DNA of 6,489 bases from BM714 sp964484935. GTDB taxonomy: Bacteria; Bacillota; Clostridia; Peptostreptococcales; BM714. The position numbers were made by a program, and so were the translations under genes. Shown here in pieces: positions 1 through 5,905 of the stretch (position 1 is the stretch's first letter; each line of letters starts with the position of its first letter). The stretch spans positions 1 through 6,489 of the forward strand of contig CAZAFW010000074.1 in the NCBI GenBank assembly GCA_964484935.1, written 5' to 3'. The notes under the pieces are model-generated. The model was given only the letters and a program-made list of their open reading frames with translations. It was not told the DNA's origin and made no database searches.

Positions 1-35
1 CTTTCCACTTTCTACTTTCTACTTTCCACTTTCTA
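1..35 (-). repeat. Heptanucleotide tandem array at the rpiB stop codon
   Basis: Five consecutive 7-bp units read on the plus strand as CTTTCCA, CTTTCTA, CTTTCTA, CTTTCCA, CTTTCTA; in the direction of transcription they are TAGAAAG/TGGAAAG units. The array probably continues outside the window. The rpiB stop codon (TAG, 33-35) is the first three bases of the array in the transcribed sense, so coding sequence and repeat abut with no spacer. Positions 14-37 match the complement of 5908-5931 perfectly over 24 bp, so this array is inverted relative to those in the gene leaders. It is too regular and too often repeated in the window to be chance low complexity. Confidence 0.92.
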
Positions 36-470
36 CTCTTCTATCTCCATTATTTTCTCTACTCTTCTTTCGTGGCGTCCGCCCTCGAATTCGGCTTCGA
101 GCCATGCGTCGACTATTCCGGTTGCTATTCCATCTCCCACGACTCTTCCGCCCATTGCAATCATGTTGGCGTTGTTGTGGGACTTTGCCATCCTTGCCGA
201 GTATTCCTCGGAAACCAGGGCGCAGCGTATTCCCTTGACCTTGTTGGCCGCAAGCGATATGCCTATGCCTGTTCCGCAGCAGACTATTCCCCTGTCGCAT
301 TCGCCGCTTAGGATTGCCTCTGCCGTTATCCTTCCATAGTCGGGATAATCCACCGAGTCGTTGTTGAATGTACCGTAGTCGGCAAATTCAATTCCTTTTC
401 TGTTTAGGTGCTTCTTGATTGCTTCCTTAAGTTCAAATCCCCCGTGGTCCGATCCCAACGCAACTCTCAT
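33..470 (-). CDS. rpiB: Ribose-5-phosphate isomerase B (RpiB/LacAB family)
   Basis: RpiB interconverts ribose 5-phosphate and ribulose 5-phosphate in the cytosolic non-oxidative pentose phosphate pathway. The 145-residue product has the usual family length. Visible family marks are the N-terminal SDHGG at 7-11, the catalytic-type cysteine C65 in CCGTGIG (64-70) followed by AANK, the HNNAN segment at 98-102 with GGR after it, and the C-terminal FEGGRHERRV segment. The ATG at 470 follows the ywlE stop after one base and has an AGGGGAG Shine-Dalgarno inside the ywlE end, so the two genes are probably translationally coupled. The position matches ywlF of Bacillus subtilis, last in the ywl run here. 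Oddity: the TAG stop is supplied by the 7-bp repeat array, although the protein ends at the normal family end. LacA/LacB is less likely because no lac genes are nearby. Confidence 0.96.
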   Translation of the reverse strand: MRVALGSDHGGFELKEAIKKHLNRKGIEFADYGTFNNDSVDYPDYGRITAEAILSGECDRGIVCCGTGIGISLAANKVKGIRCALVSEEYSARMAKSHNNANMIAMGGRVVGDGIATGIVDAWLEAEFEGGRHERRVEKIMEIEE

Positions 471-471
471 A

Positions 472-939
472 TTATTCTCCCCTTCTGTAATTTATAATTT
501 TGTCAAAACCCTTTTTCAGTGCTTCTTCTATCTCTTTGGCGCACTTCCTGTAATCGCCCAGGGACCCGCCTATAGGATCGGCTATGTCTCTTTCTTCATA
601 ACCGCCCACAAAATCCTTCAGTGTATGTATGTGCTGGTCCTTTAGGGCAAACATGCTGAATGCCTGATATGCATGGCTCTTGGTCATTGTCAGGATCAAG
701 TCGCTTTCTTCGATGTCATTGCGGCTTAGCTGCCTTACTACGTGGTTTCCTATCCGTATATGCTTTTCTCCCATCGCAAGGAAAGCGTTCTCGGCCACGG
801 GCTTTCCTAAAGCCGCCGACAAACCTCTTGAAGAAACCTCCACATCCTCTATGCCCTTCTTCCTCAGCATCTTTTTGAATATGCCTTCCGCCATAGGGCT
901 TCTGCAGGTGTTCCCTGTGCATAGAAAAAGTACCTTCAT
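472..939 (-). CDS. ywlE: Low-molecular-weight phosphatase, probable protein-arginine phosphatase YwlE
   Basis: A 155-residue cytosolic LMW-PTP-fold phosphatase. The signature loop is CTGNTCRS at 7-14, with nucleophile C7, phosphate-binding R13 and the general-acid motif DP at 121-122. In Bacillus subtilis YwlE the threonine of this loop (Thr11) selects phosphoarginine over phosphotyrosine; the same residue, T11, is present here, where tyrosine phosphatases usually have Ile. I infer that it reverses McsB-type arginine phosphorylation, which marks proteins for ClpCP; mcsB itself is not in the window. I place the start at ATG 939, not the upstream in-frame TTG at 957, because AAGGA at 949-953 sits at usable distance and the protein then begins MKVLFLC as in homologues. 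It starts 4 nt after the ywlC stop and ends 1 nt before rpiB. Confidence 0.93.
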   Translation of the reverse strand: MKVLFLCTGNTCRSPMAEGIFKKMLRKKGIEDVEVSSRGLSAALGKPVAENAFLAMGEKHIRIGNHVVRQLSRNDIEESDLILTMTKSHAYQAFSMFALKDQHIHTLKDFVGGYEERDIADPIGGSLGDYRKCAKEIEEALKKGFDKIINYRRGE

Positions 940-943
940 AGCT

Positions 944-1999
944 TCACTTCCTTTCAATCCAGCGGTTGCCCGCGGCTTTTTTAAGCCTGTTCATTACGGC
1001 TCTTCCTATGGCTTTCTCTTCTATGGTTTCGGACAGTATAACATCCATTTTCATTTCATCAAAAAGCCTCAGGGCCATGAAGAGCCTGGAAGCAATTTCT
1101 TCCGGCCTCTTGCGGCTTCCGAGCAAAATCACTTCGTAGCCGTCATATCTCTTAGCCGTTTCATCTGTGGCAAGAATGCCCACCTTCTGCCCCGCGGCCT
1201 TTCTTTCTGCCGCCTCGCAAAGTATTGCGCCGACCATTTCATCTGTTGCCCCGCCCGCCATGAATACATCGGCATCAGGAGCGTAGTGAGTGTATTTCAT
1301 TCCCGGCGACTTTGGAACCAGCGGGCTGTCCGACTTAAGGAGGGCCTCGTCAATTTGACAGGCTCCGGCAACCGATGCTATCTGGTCTCTTGTAACCCCT
1401 CCCGGCCTTAGTATCACCGGCACTTTACCGGTAACGTCCAAAACAGTGGATTCCAGTCCTACTGCTGTTTCGCCTCCGCATACTATGCAGTCGACCTTGC
1501 CGAAGAGGTCCTTTAGGACATGGTCTTCCCTGGTGGGGCTGGGCTTGCCCGAGAGGTTGGCGCTTGGGGCCGCCACAGGCACTTCCGCCATTTTTATCAG
1601 CCTGTTTGCAAGAGGGTGTGAGGGCATTCTGACTGCCACTGTATCGAGTCCCGCGGTAACAATTTCCGGCACATCGTCGGTTTTTCTAAAAATCATTGTG
1701 AGTGGTCCCGGCCAAAACACAGCCATCAGGGCCTCCGCCGCCTCCGGCACATCGCTGACGAGTGCTTCAAGCTCGCACCTCTCGGCTATGTGCACTATGA
1801 GGGGGTTGTCCGAAGGCCGCCCCTTGGCAATGAATATTTTGCCTACGGCTTCCTCCGACAGTGCGTTGGCTCCAAGCCCGTAGACCGTTTCGGTCGGAAA
1901 CACAACGGTAGCCCCTTCCCTTAGGAGTTTTGCAGGATGAGAGAGCTTGTCCTCGTCTATCCGGCTGGGGTCCATATAAATTATCTGGGTCTTTTTCAC
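944..1999 (-). CDS. ywlC: L-threonylcarbamoyladenylate synthase (Sua5/YwlC, two-domain form)
   Basis: Makes threonylcarbamoyl-AMP from threonine, bicarbonate and ATP, the first step of the t6A37 modification of ANN-decoding tRNAs; TsaD/B/E would complete it elsewhere. The 351 residues contain a YrdC/TsaC domain (about 15-200) with FPTETVYGLGANA at 34-46, KGRPSDNPL at 59-67, PGPLT at 97-101 and APSANLSGKPSPT at 144-156. The Sua5 linker SPGMKYTHYAP follows at 231-241, and then the C-terminal Sua5 domain. The two-domain length separates it from the short TsaC. The start is GTG 1999, because AGGGGTG (2006-2012) is spaced 6 nt from it; the upstream in-frame GTG at 2008 overlaps that site. It is separated from prfA by 67 nt holding a hairpin and a possible promoter, and has a tight junction with ywlE. 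Confidence 0.95.
   Translation of the reverse strand: MKKTQIIYMDPSRIDEDKLSHPAKLLREGATVVFPTETVYGLGANALSEEAVGKIFIAKGRPSDNPLIVHIAERCELEALVSDVPEAAEALMAVFWPGPLTMIFRKTDDVPEIVTAGLDTVAVRMPSHPLANRLIKMAEVPVAAPSANLSGKPSPTREDHVLKDLFGKVDCIVCGGETAVGLESTVLDVTGKVPVILRPGGVTRDQIASVAGACQIDEALLKSDSPLVPKSPGMKYTHYAPDADVFMAGGATDEMVGAILCEAAERKAAGQKVGILATDETAKRYDGYEVILLGSRKRPEEIASRLFMALRLFDEMKMDVILSETIEEKAIGRAVMNRLKKAAGNRWIERK
945..953 (-). promoter_or_regulatory. Ribosome binding site deciding the ywlE start
   Basis: In the transcribed sense this reads AAGGAAGTG, about 9 nt before ATG 939 counted from AAGGA. It lies inside the last codons of ywlC, so ywlE translation is probably coupled to ywlC termination. The alternative upstream TTG at 957 has no comparable site. 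Confidence 0.6.
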
Positions 2000-2005
2000 G
2001 CTTTT

Positions 2006-2012
2006 CACCCCT
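2006..2012 (-). promoter_or_regulatory. Ribosome binding site deciding the ywlC start
   Basis: AGGGGTG in the transcribed sense, 6 nt before GTG 1999. It overlaps the alternative GTG at 2008, which has no properly spaced site of its own, so the start three codons further in is preferred. Confidence 0.6.
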
Positions 2013-2018
2013 ATTTCA

Positions 2019-2048
2019 ATAATACTTTAACTTAGCAAAAGGCAGCAA
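2019..2048 (-). promoter_or_regulatory. Possible promoter ahead of ywlC-ywlE-rpiB
   Basis: In the transcribed sense TTGCTG (2043-2048) is followed after 18 bases by TATTAT (2019-2024), a fair sigma-A-like match about 20 nt upstream of the GTG start. It overlaps the descending arm of the hairpin after prfA. The match is not strong and such pairs arise by chance in AT-rich gaps, so this is a suggestion only. Confidence 0.3.
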
Positions 2049-2060
2049 TTTCGCCGCCTT
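2036..2060 (-). terminator. Weak hairpin after prfA, possible terminator or attenuator
   Basis: In the transcribed sense AAGGCGGC (2053-2060) can pair with GCTGCCTT (2039-2046) across a 6-nt loop, 8 pairs with one G-U. Only about four U follow, so termination would be partial at best. It begins 6 nt past the prfA stop, where a leaky boundary between prmC-prfA and ywlC-ywlE-rpiB would make sense. Confidence 0.4.
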
Positions 2061-2066
2061 GAGTAA

Positions 2067-3134
2067 TCAGTTGATTTTCTTGAGCTTGGCCGCCTGGTCT
2101 TCAGTCGTGAGGGCTTCTATTATTTCGCCCAGGTCTCCGTCAAGTATATATGCCATCTTGTACAGCGTTAGGTTTATTCGGTGGTCGGTGACTCTGCTTT
2201 GGGGGAAGTTGTATGTCCTTATCTTTTCGCTTCTCTCGCCTGTGCCGACCTGGGATTTCCTGGCGTCCGCTATTTCTGCGTTTTGCTCCGCAAGCTCCAT
2301 TTCATAAAGCCTTGCTTTAAGCACCTTCATTGCCTTTACCTTGTTTTTTAGCTGGGACTTCTCGTCCTGGCAGGTAACAACAAGCCCTGTAGGCAAGTGG
2401 GTCAGCCTTACGGCTGAATCCGTGGTGTTTACAGACTGGCCGCCGTTTCCGGACGAGCGGAACACGTCCACCCTTATGTCGTTGGCTCCAATTGAAACCT
2501 CAACGTCGTCAACCTCGGGAAGCACGGCCACGGTTACCGTGGATGTGTGTATCCTCCCGCCCGATTCCGTCTGGGGTATCCTCTGAACCCTGTGGACTCC
2601 GCTCTCGTACTTGAGCTTGGAATAGGCCCCGCTTCCCTTTATCATGAAAACGACTTCCTTGAGTCCGCCTACACCGGTTTCGTTTGTGTTCATGATGTCT
2701 GTCTTCCAATGGTTTCTCTCTGCGTAACGCACATACATGCGAAAAATTTCTGCGGCAAACAGACCCGCCTCGTCCCCTCCGGCTCCCGCGCGGATTTCGA
2801 CTATTACGTTCTTCTCGTCGTTGGGGTCCTTGGGTATCAGCATGAACTTTATTTCCTCGCTCATGCTCTCGTACTTTTCCTCTAGCTCGGGCAATTCCAT
2901 CTTGGCCATCTCGCGGAGCTCCTCGTCTTCGCTGTCTCGGATAATTTCATCCGCCTCGTCGAGTGCCTCCTTGACTTCCTTGTACTCTTTGTACTTTGCA
3001 ACTATGGGCTCGATCTCGGCGTGCTCCTTGATGTATTTCTGCCAAGTCGGCTGGTCGTTTATGATTTCCGGATCGGAAATCTTTTCGTTCAGATTCTTAT
3101 ACTTTTCAAGTATGAATTCCAGTTTTTCAAGCAT
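2067..3134 (-). CDS. prfA: Peptide chain release factor 1 (RF1)
   Basis: RF1 recognises UAA and UAG in the ribosomal A site and triggers peptidyl-tRNA hydrolysis. The 355 residues match the family length. Domain order is an N-terminal helical domain rich in Glu/Lys (1-100), the PCRF domain with AGAGGDEA at 116-123, the codon-recognition tripeptide PQT at 187-189 (P-x-T is the RF1 form; RF2 has SPF) in HRVQRIPQTESGGRIHTS, and the catalytic GGQ at 231-233. ATG 3134 is preceded by a GGAG site lying inside the prmC end, only 4 nt after the prmC stop. The prmC upstream encodes the methyltransferase for the GGQ glutamine. RF1's own stop is TGA, which RF2 reads. The identification is secure. Confidence 0.98.
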   Translation of the reverse strand: MLEKLEFILEKYKNLNEKISDPEIINDQPTWQKYIKEHAEIEPIVAKYKEYKEVKEALDEADEIIRDSEDEELREMAKMELPELEEKYESMSEEIKFMLIPKDPNDEKNVIVEIRAGAGGDEAGLFAAEIFRMYVRYAERNHWKTDIMNTNETGVGGLKEVVFMIKGSGAYSKLKYESGVHRVQRIPQTESGGRIHTSTVTVAVLPEVDDVEVSIGANDIRVDVFRSSGNGGQSVNTTDSAVRLTHLPTGLVVTCQDEKSQLKNKVKAMKVLKARLYEMELAEQNAEIADARKSQVGTGERSEKIRTYNFPQSRVTDHRINLTLYKMAYILDGDLGEIIEALTTEDQAAKLKKIN

Positions 3135-3138
3135 TGCT

Positions 3139-4035
3139 TCACTCCGTCCTTAATGTATCTTCCATTTTATCCGGCCCTCGGGACGCCTTAACGACCCTTT
3201 CGATGCCGGCCAAATCTTTTATCCTCAGTATACTATTATAACACGATTTGCCCCCGCATTTCACCTGTTTGAGCAAATTTTCAACCTCTCCGGCCTGACC
3301 CGCGCCCACTTCGAGGTAGATCATCCCGCCGGGTTTTAAAAACTTTGGCGCCTTAAGAACTATTGCCCGGTAAAAATCGAGCCCGTCCGCGCCTCCGTCG
3401 AGGGCTGCCCTCGGTTCGTGCGATGAAACTTCCCTTTGAAGGAATTCTATGTCCCCCTCGGGAATGTAGGGGGGATTGGAAACTATGGCGTCAAACATTC
3501 CGCCCATATCCTCTGCGGGACCAAACAGGCTGCCAAGAAGGAACCTTACCCTCTTGTCCACTCCGTTTGAAGCGGCGTTTGTCCTGGCCGTGCCGAGTGC
3601 CTCTTCCGATATGTCAACCGCGCAAAGCTCTGCATGGGGAAGGTATTTGGCAAGCGAAACCGCTATTGCGCCGCTCCCCGTCCCAATGTCGAGTATAGTC
3701 GGGGACGGATGCCCCTTTAGGTCCTCTATAGCCTCTTCGACAAGTATTTCGGTGTCGGGCCTGGGTATGAGCACCTGGGGACCCACCTCGAAATCGAGCC
3801 CCATAAATTCCTGCCTGCCTGTTATGTGCTGCATGGGAACTCCGCTCCTGCGCCTCTTTGCAAGGGCCCAAATCTCGCTTGCCTTCTCACCGCTTACCTC
3901 TTCGGTAGGATGAGTGAGAAGGTAGAGCCTGCCTTTTCCCAGCGCGTGCCCCGCAATAAGCTGAGCGTCGAGAAGAGCGGTTTCGGACGAATCCTCAAGA
4001 TATTTTTTCAGTTCAAGAATCAGCTGTCTCAGCAT
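3139..4035 (-). CDS. prmC: Release factor glutamine methyltransferase PrmC
   Basis: An S-adenosylmethionine-dependent N5-glutamine methyltransferase acting on the GGQ glutamine of RF1 and RF2, which speeds termination. The 298 residues comprise an N-terminal helical release-factor-binding domain (about 1-80) ending in VPMQHITGRQEFMG, then a Rossmann methyltransferase domain with LIPRPDTE at 89-96, the SAM-binding LDIGTGSGAIA at 115-125 and the catalytic NPPY at 187-190. The start is either ATG 4035 or the GTG directly before it (4038). AAGGA upstream suits both, and I prefer ATG. The gene overlaps the end of yqhQ by 23 nt and prfA follows after 4 nt, so all three are likely made from one message with coupled translation. 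The order prmC-prfA is the reverse of Bacillus subtilis but is common in Clostridia. Confidence 0.96.
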   Translation of the reverse strand: MLRQLILELKKYLEDSSETALLDAQLIAGHALGKGRLYLLTHPTEEVSGEKASEIWALAKRRRSGVPMQHITGRQEFMGLDFEVGPQVLIPRPDTEILVEEAIEDLKGHPSPTILDIGTGSGAIAVSLAKYLPHAELCAVDISEEALGTARTNAASNGVDKRVRFLLGSLFGPAEDMGGMFDAIVSNPPYIPEGDIEFLQREVSSHEPRAALDGGADGLDFYRAIVLKAPKFLKPGGMIYLEVGAGQAGEVENLLKQVKCGGKSCYNSILRIKDLAGIERVVKASRGPDKMEDTLRTE

Positions 4036-5026
4036 CACTTTTTATTCCTTCTTCTCTTTCCGCTTCTTCCATTTCAAATACAGCCTTCAGGGATGCTATG
4101 GCAACTTCTATCTGTCCCTCGTCGGGCTCCTTGGTTGTGAGCATCTGAAATTTCAGGCCGGGCCACGATAGAACCTTTACGAATGTGGAGTCGCTTCTGC
4201 CCGCCCACTTAAGCAGCTCGTATGAAATTCCGGCAACAAACGGAAGCAGTATGAACCTTGAGAGTATCCTTATCCAGGGGTTGGGCCATCCCACAAACGA
4301 AAACATTATTATGCTTATGATCATTACAAACACTATGAAGCTTGTGCCGCACCTGGGATGGAGGGTTGTGAAGCTCGACGCGTTTTCGACCGTGAGCTCT
4401 TTGTTGTTCTCATAGCAAAAGATAGTCTTGTGCTCGGCTCCGTGATATTCAAACACCCGCCTTATGTCCTTCATCCTCGATATGAGAAGCACATAGGCTA
4501 TGAACATTCCAATCCTGAGCAGACCCTCAAGCAGATTCATTAGAATGGGACTTTTAATCGAGTCCTTTGTCATGCTGATGGCGATTGTCGGGAATATGAA
4601 GAAGAGCCCCGCCGCCAGAAATACGGCCATTATGACCGAGAAGTACATGACAAAATCGTCGACCTTGTCTCCAAGCTTGTTCTCAAGCCACTTGTCAAAC
4701 TTGCTTTTGTCCTCTTCCTTGGGTTCCTCGAAGAATTCCGCCGAATAGGTTATTGCCTTTATGCCTGTGACCATGGCGCTGAAAAAAACTATTACCCCCC
4801 GCAGTATCGGCACCTTTGCAATCTTAGAGCGCTCGAGCGGGTTTACCTCGTCCTTCTTGATTACGATTTCACCGTCAGGCTTTCTTACCGCTATGGCCAT
4901 GTGCTTCTTGCCCCGCATCATTATGCCCTCTATCACGGCCTGGCCTCCGTAGGAATGCCTGGGGCAAGAATCACTGGGGACGGTTCTTTTTGATTTTTGT
5001 TCCTTCATGTTCATATTTTCACTCAT
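4013..5026 (-). CDS. yqhQ: DUF1385 membrane protein, YqhQ family
   Basis: A 337-residue polytopic membrane protein whose biochemical role is not established. Family marks are GGQAVIEGIMMRG at 27-39, EYHGAEHKTI at 193-202 with CYE just after, HPRCGTSF at 223-230 and the C-terminal TTKEPDEGQIEVAI. The conserved His, Cys and Glu in EYHGAEHK and HPRCG suggest a metal site or catalytic centre (inference). Hydrophobic segments lie near 71-93, 125-151, 161-183, 229-247 and 255-272, with charged loops between and an acidic tail. ATG 5026 has AAAGGA 6 nt upstream. It is the first gene of the block and overlaps prmC; genes of this family commonly sit beside prmC/prfA in Clostridia. Its leader carries a 7-bp repeat array ending 16 nt before the start. 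Confidence 0.92.
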   Translation of the reverse strand: MSENMNMKEQKSKRTVPSDSCPRHSYGGQAVIEGIMMRGKKHMAIAVRKPDGEIVIKKDEVNPLERSKIAKVPILRGVIVFFSAMVTGIKAITYSAEFFEEPKEEDKSKFDKWLENKLGDKVDDFVMYFSVIMAVFLAAGLFFIFPTIAISMTKDSIKSPILMNLLEGLLRIGMFIAYVLLISRMKDIRRVFEYHGAEHKTIFCYENNKELTVENASSFTTLHPRCGTSFIVFVMIISIIMFSFVGWPNPWIRILSRFILLPFVAGISYELLKWAGRSDSTFVKVLSWPGLKFQMLTTKEPDEGQIEVAIASLKAVFEMEEAEREEGIKSDAETADS

Positions 5027-5042
5027 GTTTTATCCTTTCGAA

Positions 5043-5077
5043 AAAGTGGAAAGTAGAAAGTGGAAAGTGGAAAGTAA
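5043..5077 (-). repeat. Heptanucleotide tandem array in the yqhQ leader
   Basis: Five plus-strand units: AAAGTGG, AAAGTAG, AAAGTGG, AAAGTGG, AAAGTAA. In the message this is a CUUUCCA-type pyrimidine tract ending 16 nt before the yqhQ start codon and directly ahead of its Shine-Dalgarno site. The 7-base register continues weakly upstream as A-rich units (5078-5098). Perfect inverted matches exist to the array at the rpiB stop (19 bp, 5043-5061 with 14-32) and to the array at the tdk stop (18 bp, 5051-5068 with 5283-5300). Confidence 0.92.
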
Positions 5078-5110
5078 AAAATTAAAACCAAAAGAAGAAT
5101 AACAACCTCT

Positions 5111-5138
5111 AAAATACTTCTCATTAATTTTTCACCAA
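5111..5138 (-). promoter_or_regulatory. Possible promoter for the yqhQ-prmC-prfA block
   Basis: In the transcribed sense TTGGTG (5133-5138) and TATTTT (5111-5116) are separated by 16 bases. Transcription would start near 5104 and give a leader of about 78 nt that contains the whole heptad array. The match is moderate and in AT-rich sequence, so confidence is low. Confidence 0.3.
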
Positions 5139-5241
5139 CTATTTTCGCAGTTTCTATATCCTACATTCTGTTGTTTGAATTTCCTGCTTCCATGCTTTTA
5201 CATCTATTTGCATATTTAATTATTCATCTTTTTTTCATAAT

Positions 5242-5276
5242 CTTTTATCTTTTATCTTTTCTCTTTTATCTTTACT
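5242..5276 (-). repeat. Degenerate heptad tract continuing the tdk 3' array
   Basis: Five plus-strand units in the same 7-bp register as the array that follows: CTTTTAT, CTTTTAT, CTTTTCT, CTTTTAT, CTTTACT. Together with 5277-5304 this makes nine contiguous 7-bp units, all beginning CTT. The units most like the consensus touch tdk and the others lie further away. Confidence 0.7.
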
Positions 5277-5304
5277 CTTCCTACTTTCCACTTTCTACTT
5301 CCTA
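5277..5304 (-). repeat. Heptanucleotide tandem array over the tdk stop codon
   Basis: Four plus-strand units: CTTCCTA, CTTTCCA, CTTTCTA, CTTCCTA. The array overlaps the end of tdk: its last codons (Ser-Arg-Lys) and its TAG stop (5295-5297) lie in or at the edge of the repeat. Positions 5281-5300 are a perfect 20-bp inverted match to 5907-5926 in the tdk leader, so tdk is bracketed by inverted copies. Confidence 0.92.
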
Positions 5305-5888
5305 CTGTTCTTCCTCATCTCATAGTAGCATTTGGGGCAGAGGGCTTCGTACTCGACTAGGCTTCCGTCCTCTATGGCGACCTGCTCGCCTTCAAATACG
5401 AATTCGCCGTTTATTTTTCTGGCGTTTAGCATTGCCTTCTTTCCGCACCTGCATATTGTCTTGAGCTCCTCTATGCTGTGAGCCAATAAAAGAAGCCTCT
5501 CGCTTCCCTCGAAGCCGTTCATCAGAAAGTCGGTCCTTAGCCCGTAGCATATGACCGGTATGTTCATCTCGACAGCAATCCTGAAGAACTGGTCTATCTG
5601 CTCTTTTTTGAAGAACTGGGCCTCATCCACGAGTATGCAGCTGGGCCTTCCCTTTTCCTCTGAATAGGACTCCAAAGCCTTGAAAACGTCGCATGTCCTG
5701 TCCACAAGAAAATCCGCGTTCTTGGTTATGCCAAGCCGCGATACCACCTGGCCGCCGCCCTTGGTGTCTATTACAGGCTTGAGTATTATGGATTCCATTC
5801 CCCTCTCCCTGTAATTGTGGGCAACCTGCATCAGGGCAGTGGACTTGCCGCAATTCATCGCTCCATAGCGGAAATATAGTTTCGACAT
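5295..5888 (-). CDS. tdk: Thymidine kinase, type II (Escherichia coli-like form)
   Basis: Phosphorylates thymidine to dTMP with ATP in cytosolic pyrimidine salvage. The 197 residues show the P-loop GAMNCGKST at 9-17, the Walker B/catalytic segment DEAQFF at 88-93 with E89 as expected general base, CYGLRTDF at 114-121, and a zinc site of four cysteines (C146, C148, C184, C187). From memory, the N-terminal LYFRYGAMNCGKSTALMQ and the CYGLRTDF and ELKTICRCGKKA stretches resemble the Escherichia coli enzyme more than the Bacillus subtilis enzyme, although the gene sits in the usual Firmicutes place. ATG 5888 has a GGAGG 8 nt upstream. Heptad arrays flank the gene on both sides; the last residues and the TAG stop come from the downstream array, which may have replaced or altered the original C-terminal tail. 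Confidence 0.96.
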   Translation of the reverse strand: MSKLYFRYGAMNCGKSTALMQVAHNYRERGMESIILKPVIDTKGGGQVVSRLGITKNADFLVDRTCDVFKALESYSEEKGRPSCILVDEAQFFKKEQIDQFFRIAVEMNIPVICYGLRTDFLMNGFEGSERLLLLAHSIEELKTICRCGKKAMLNARKINGEFVFEGEQVAIEDGSLVEYEALCPKCYYEMRKNSRK

Positions 5889-5905
5889 TGATAAAACCTC
5901 CGGTA

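Larger units (their letters stand above)
5078..5276. other. AT-rich spacer between tdk and yqhQ, no gene seen
   Basis: The spacer between the two inner heptad arrays is much more AT-rich than the flanking genes. I see no supportable gene in it on either strand; reading frames are short and interrupted. It probably holds the promoter for yqhQ and, on its right side (5242-5276), a degenerate extension of the heptad array. I see no clear rho-independent terminator for tdk. Confidence 0.5.

Noticed and set aside
680..1411. Long plus-strand open frame of 243 residues
   Set aside because: It lies antisense over ywlC and ywlE, whose motifs are unmistakable, and its translation shows no family features.
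5100..5165. Possible remnant of a coding sequence (minus-strand frame reading DIETAKIVGEKLMRSILE), or a decayed S23/bAvd-like copy
   Set aside because: The frame is short and preceded by a stop. The resemblance to the S23/bAvd start is weak and expected between AT-rich sequences.
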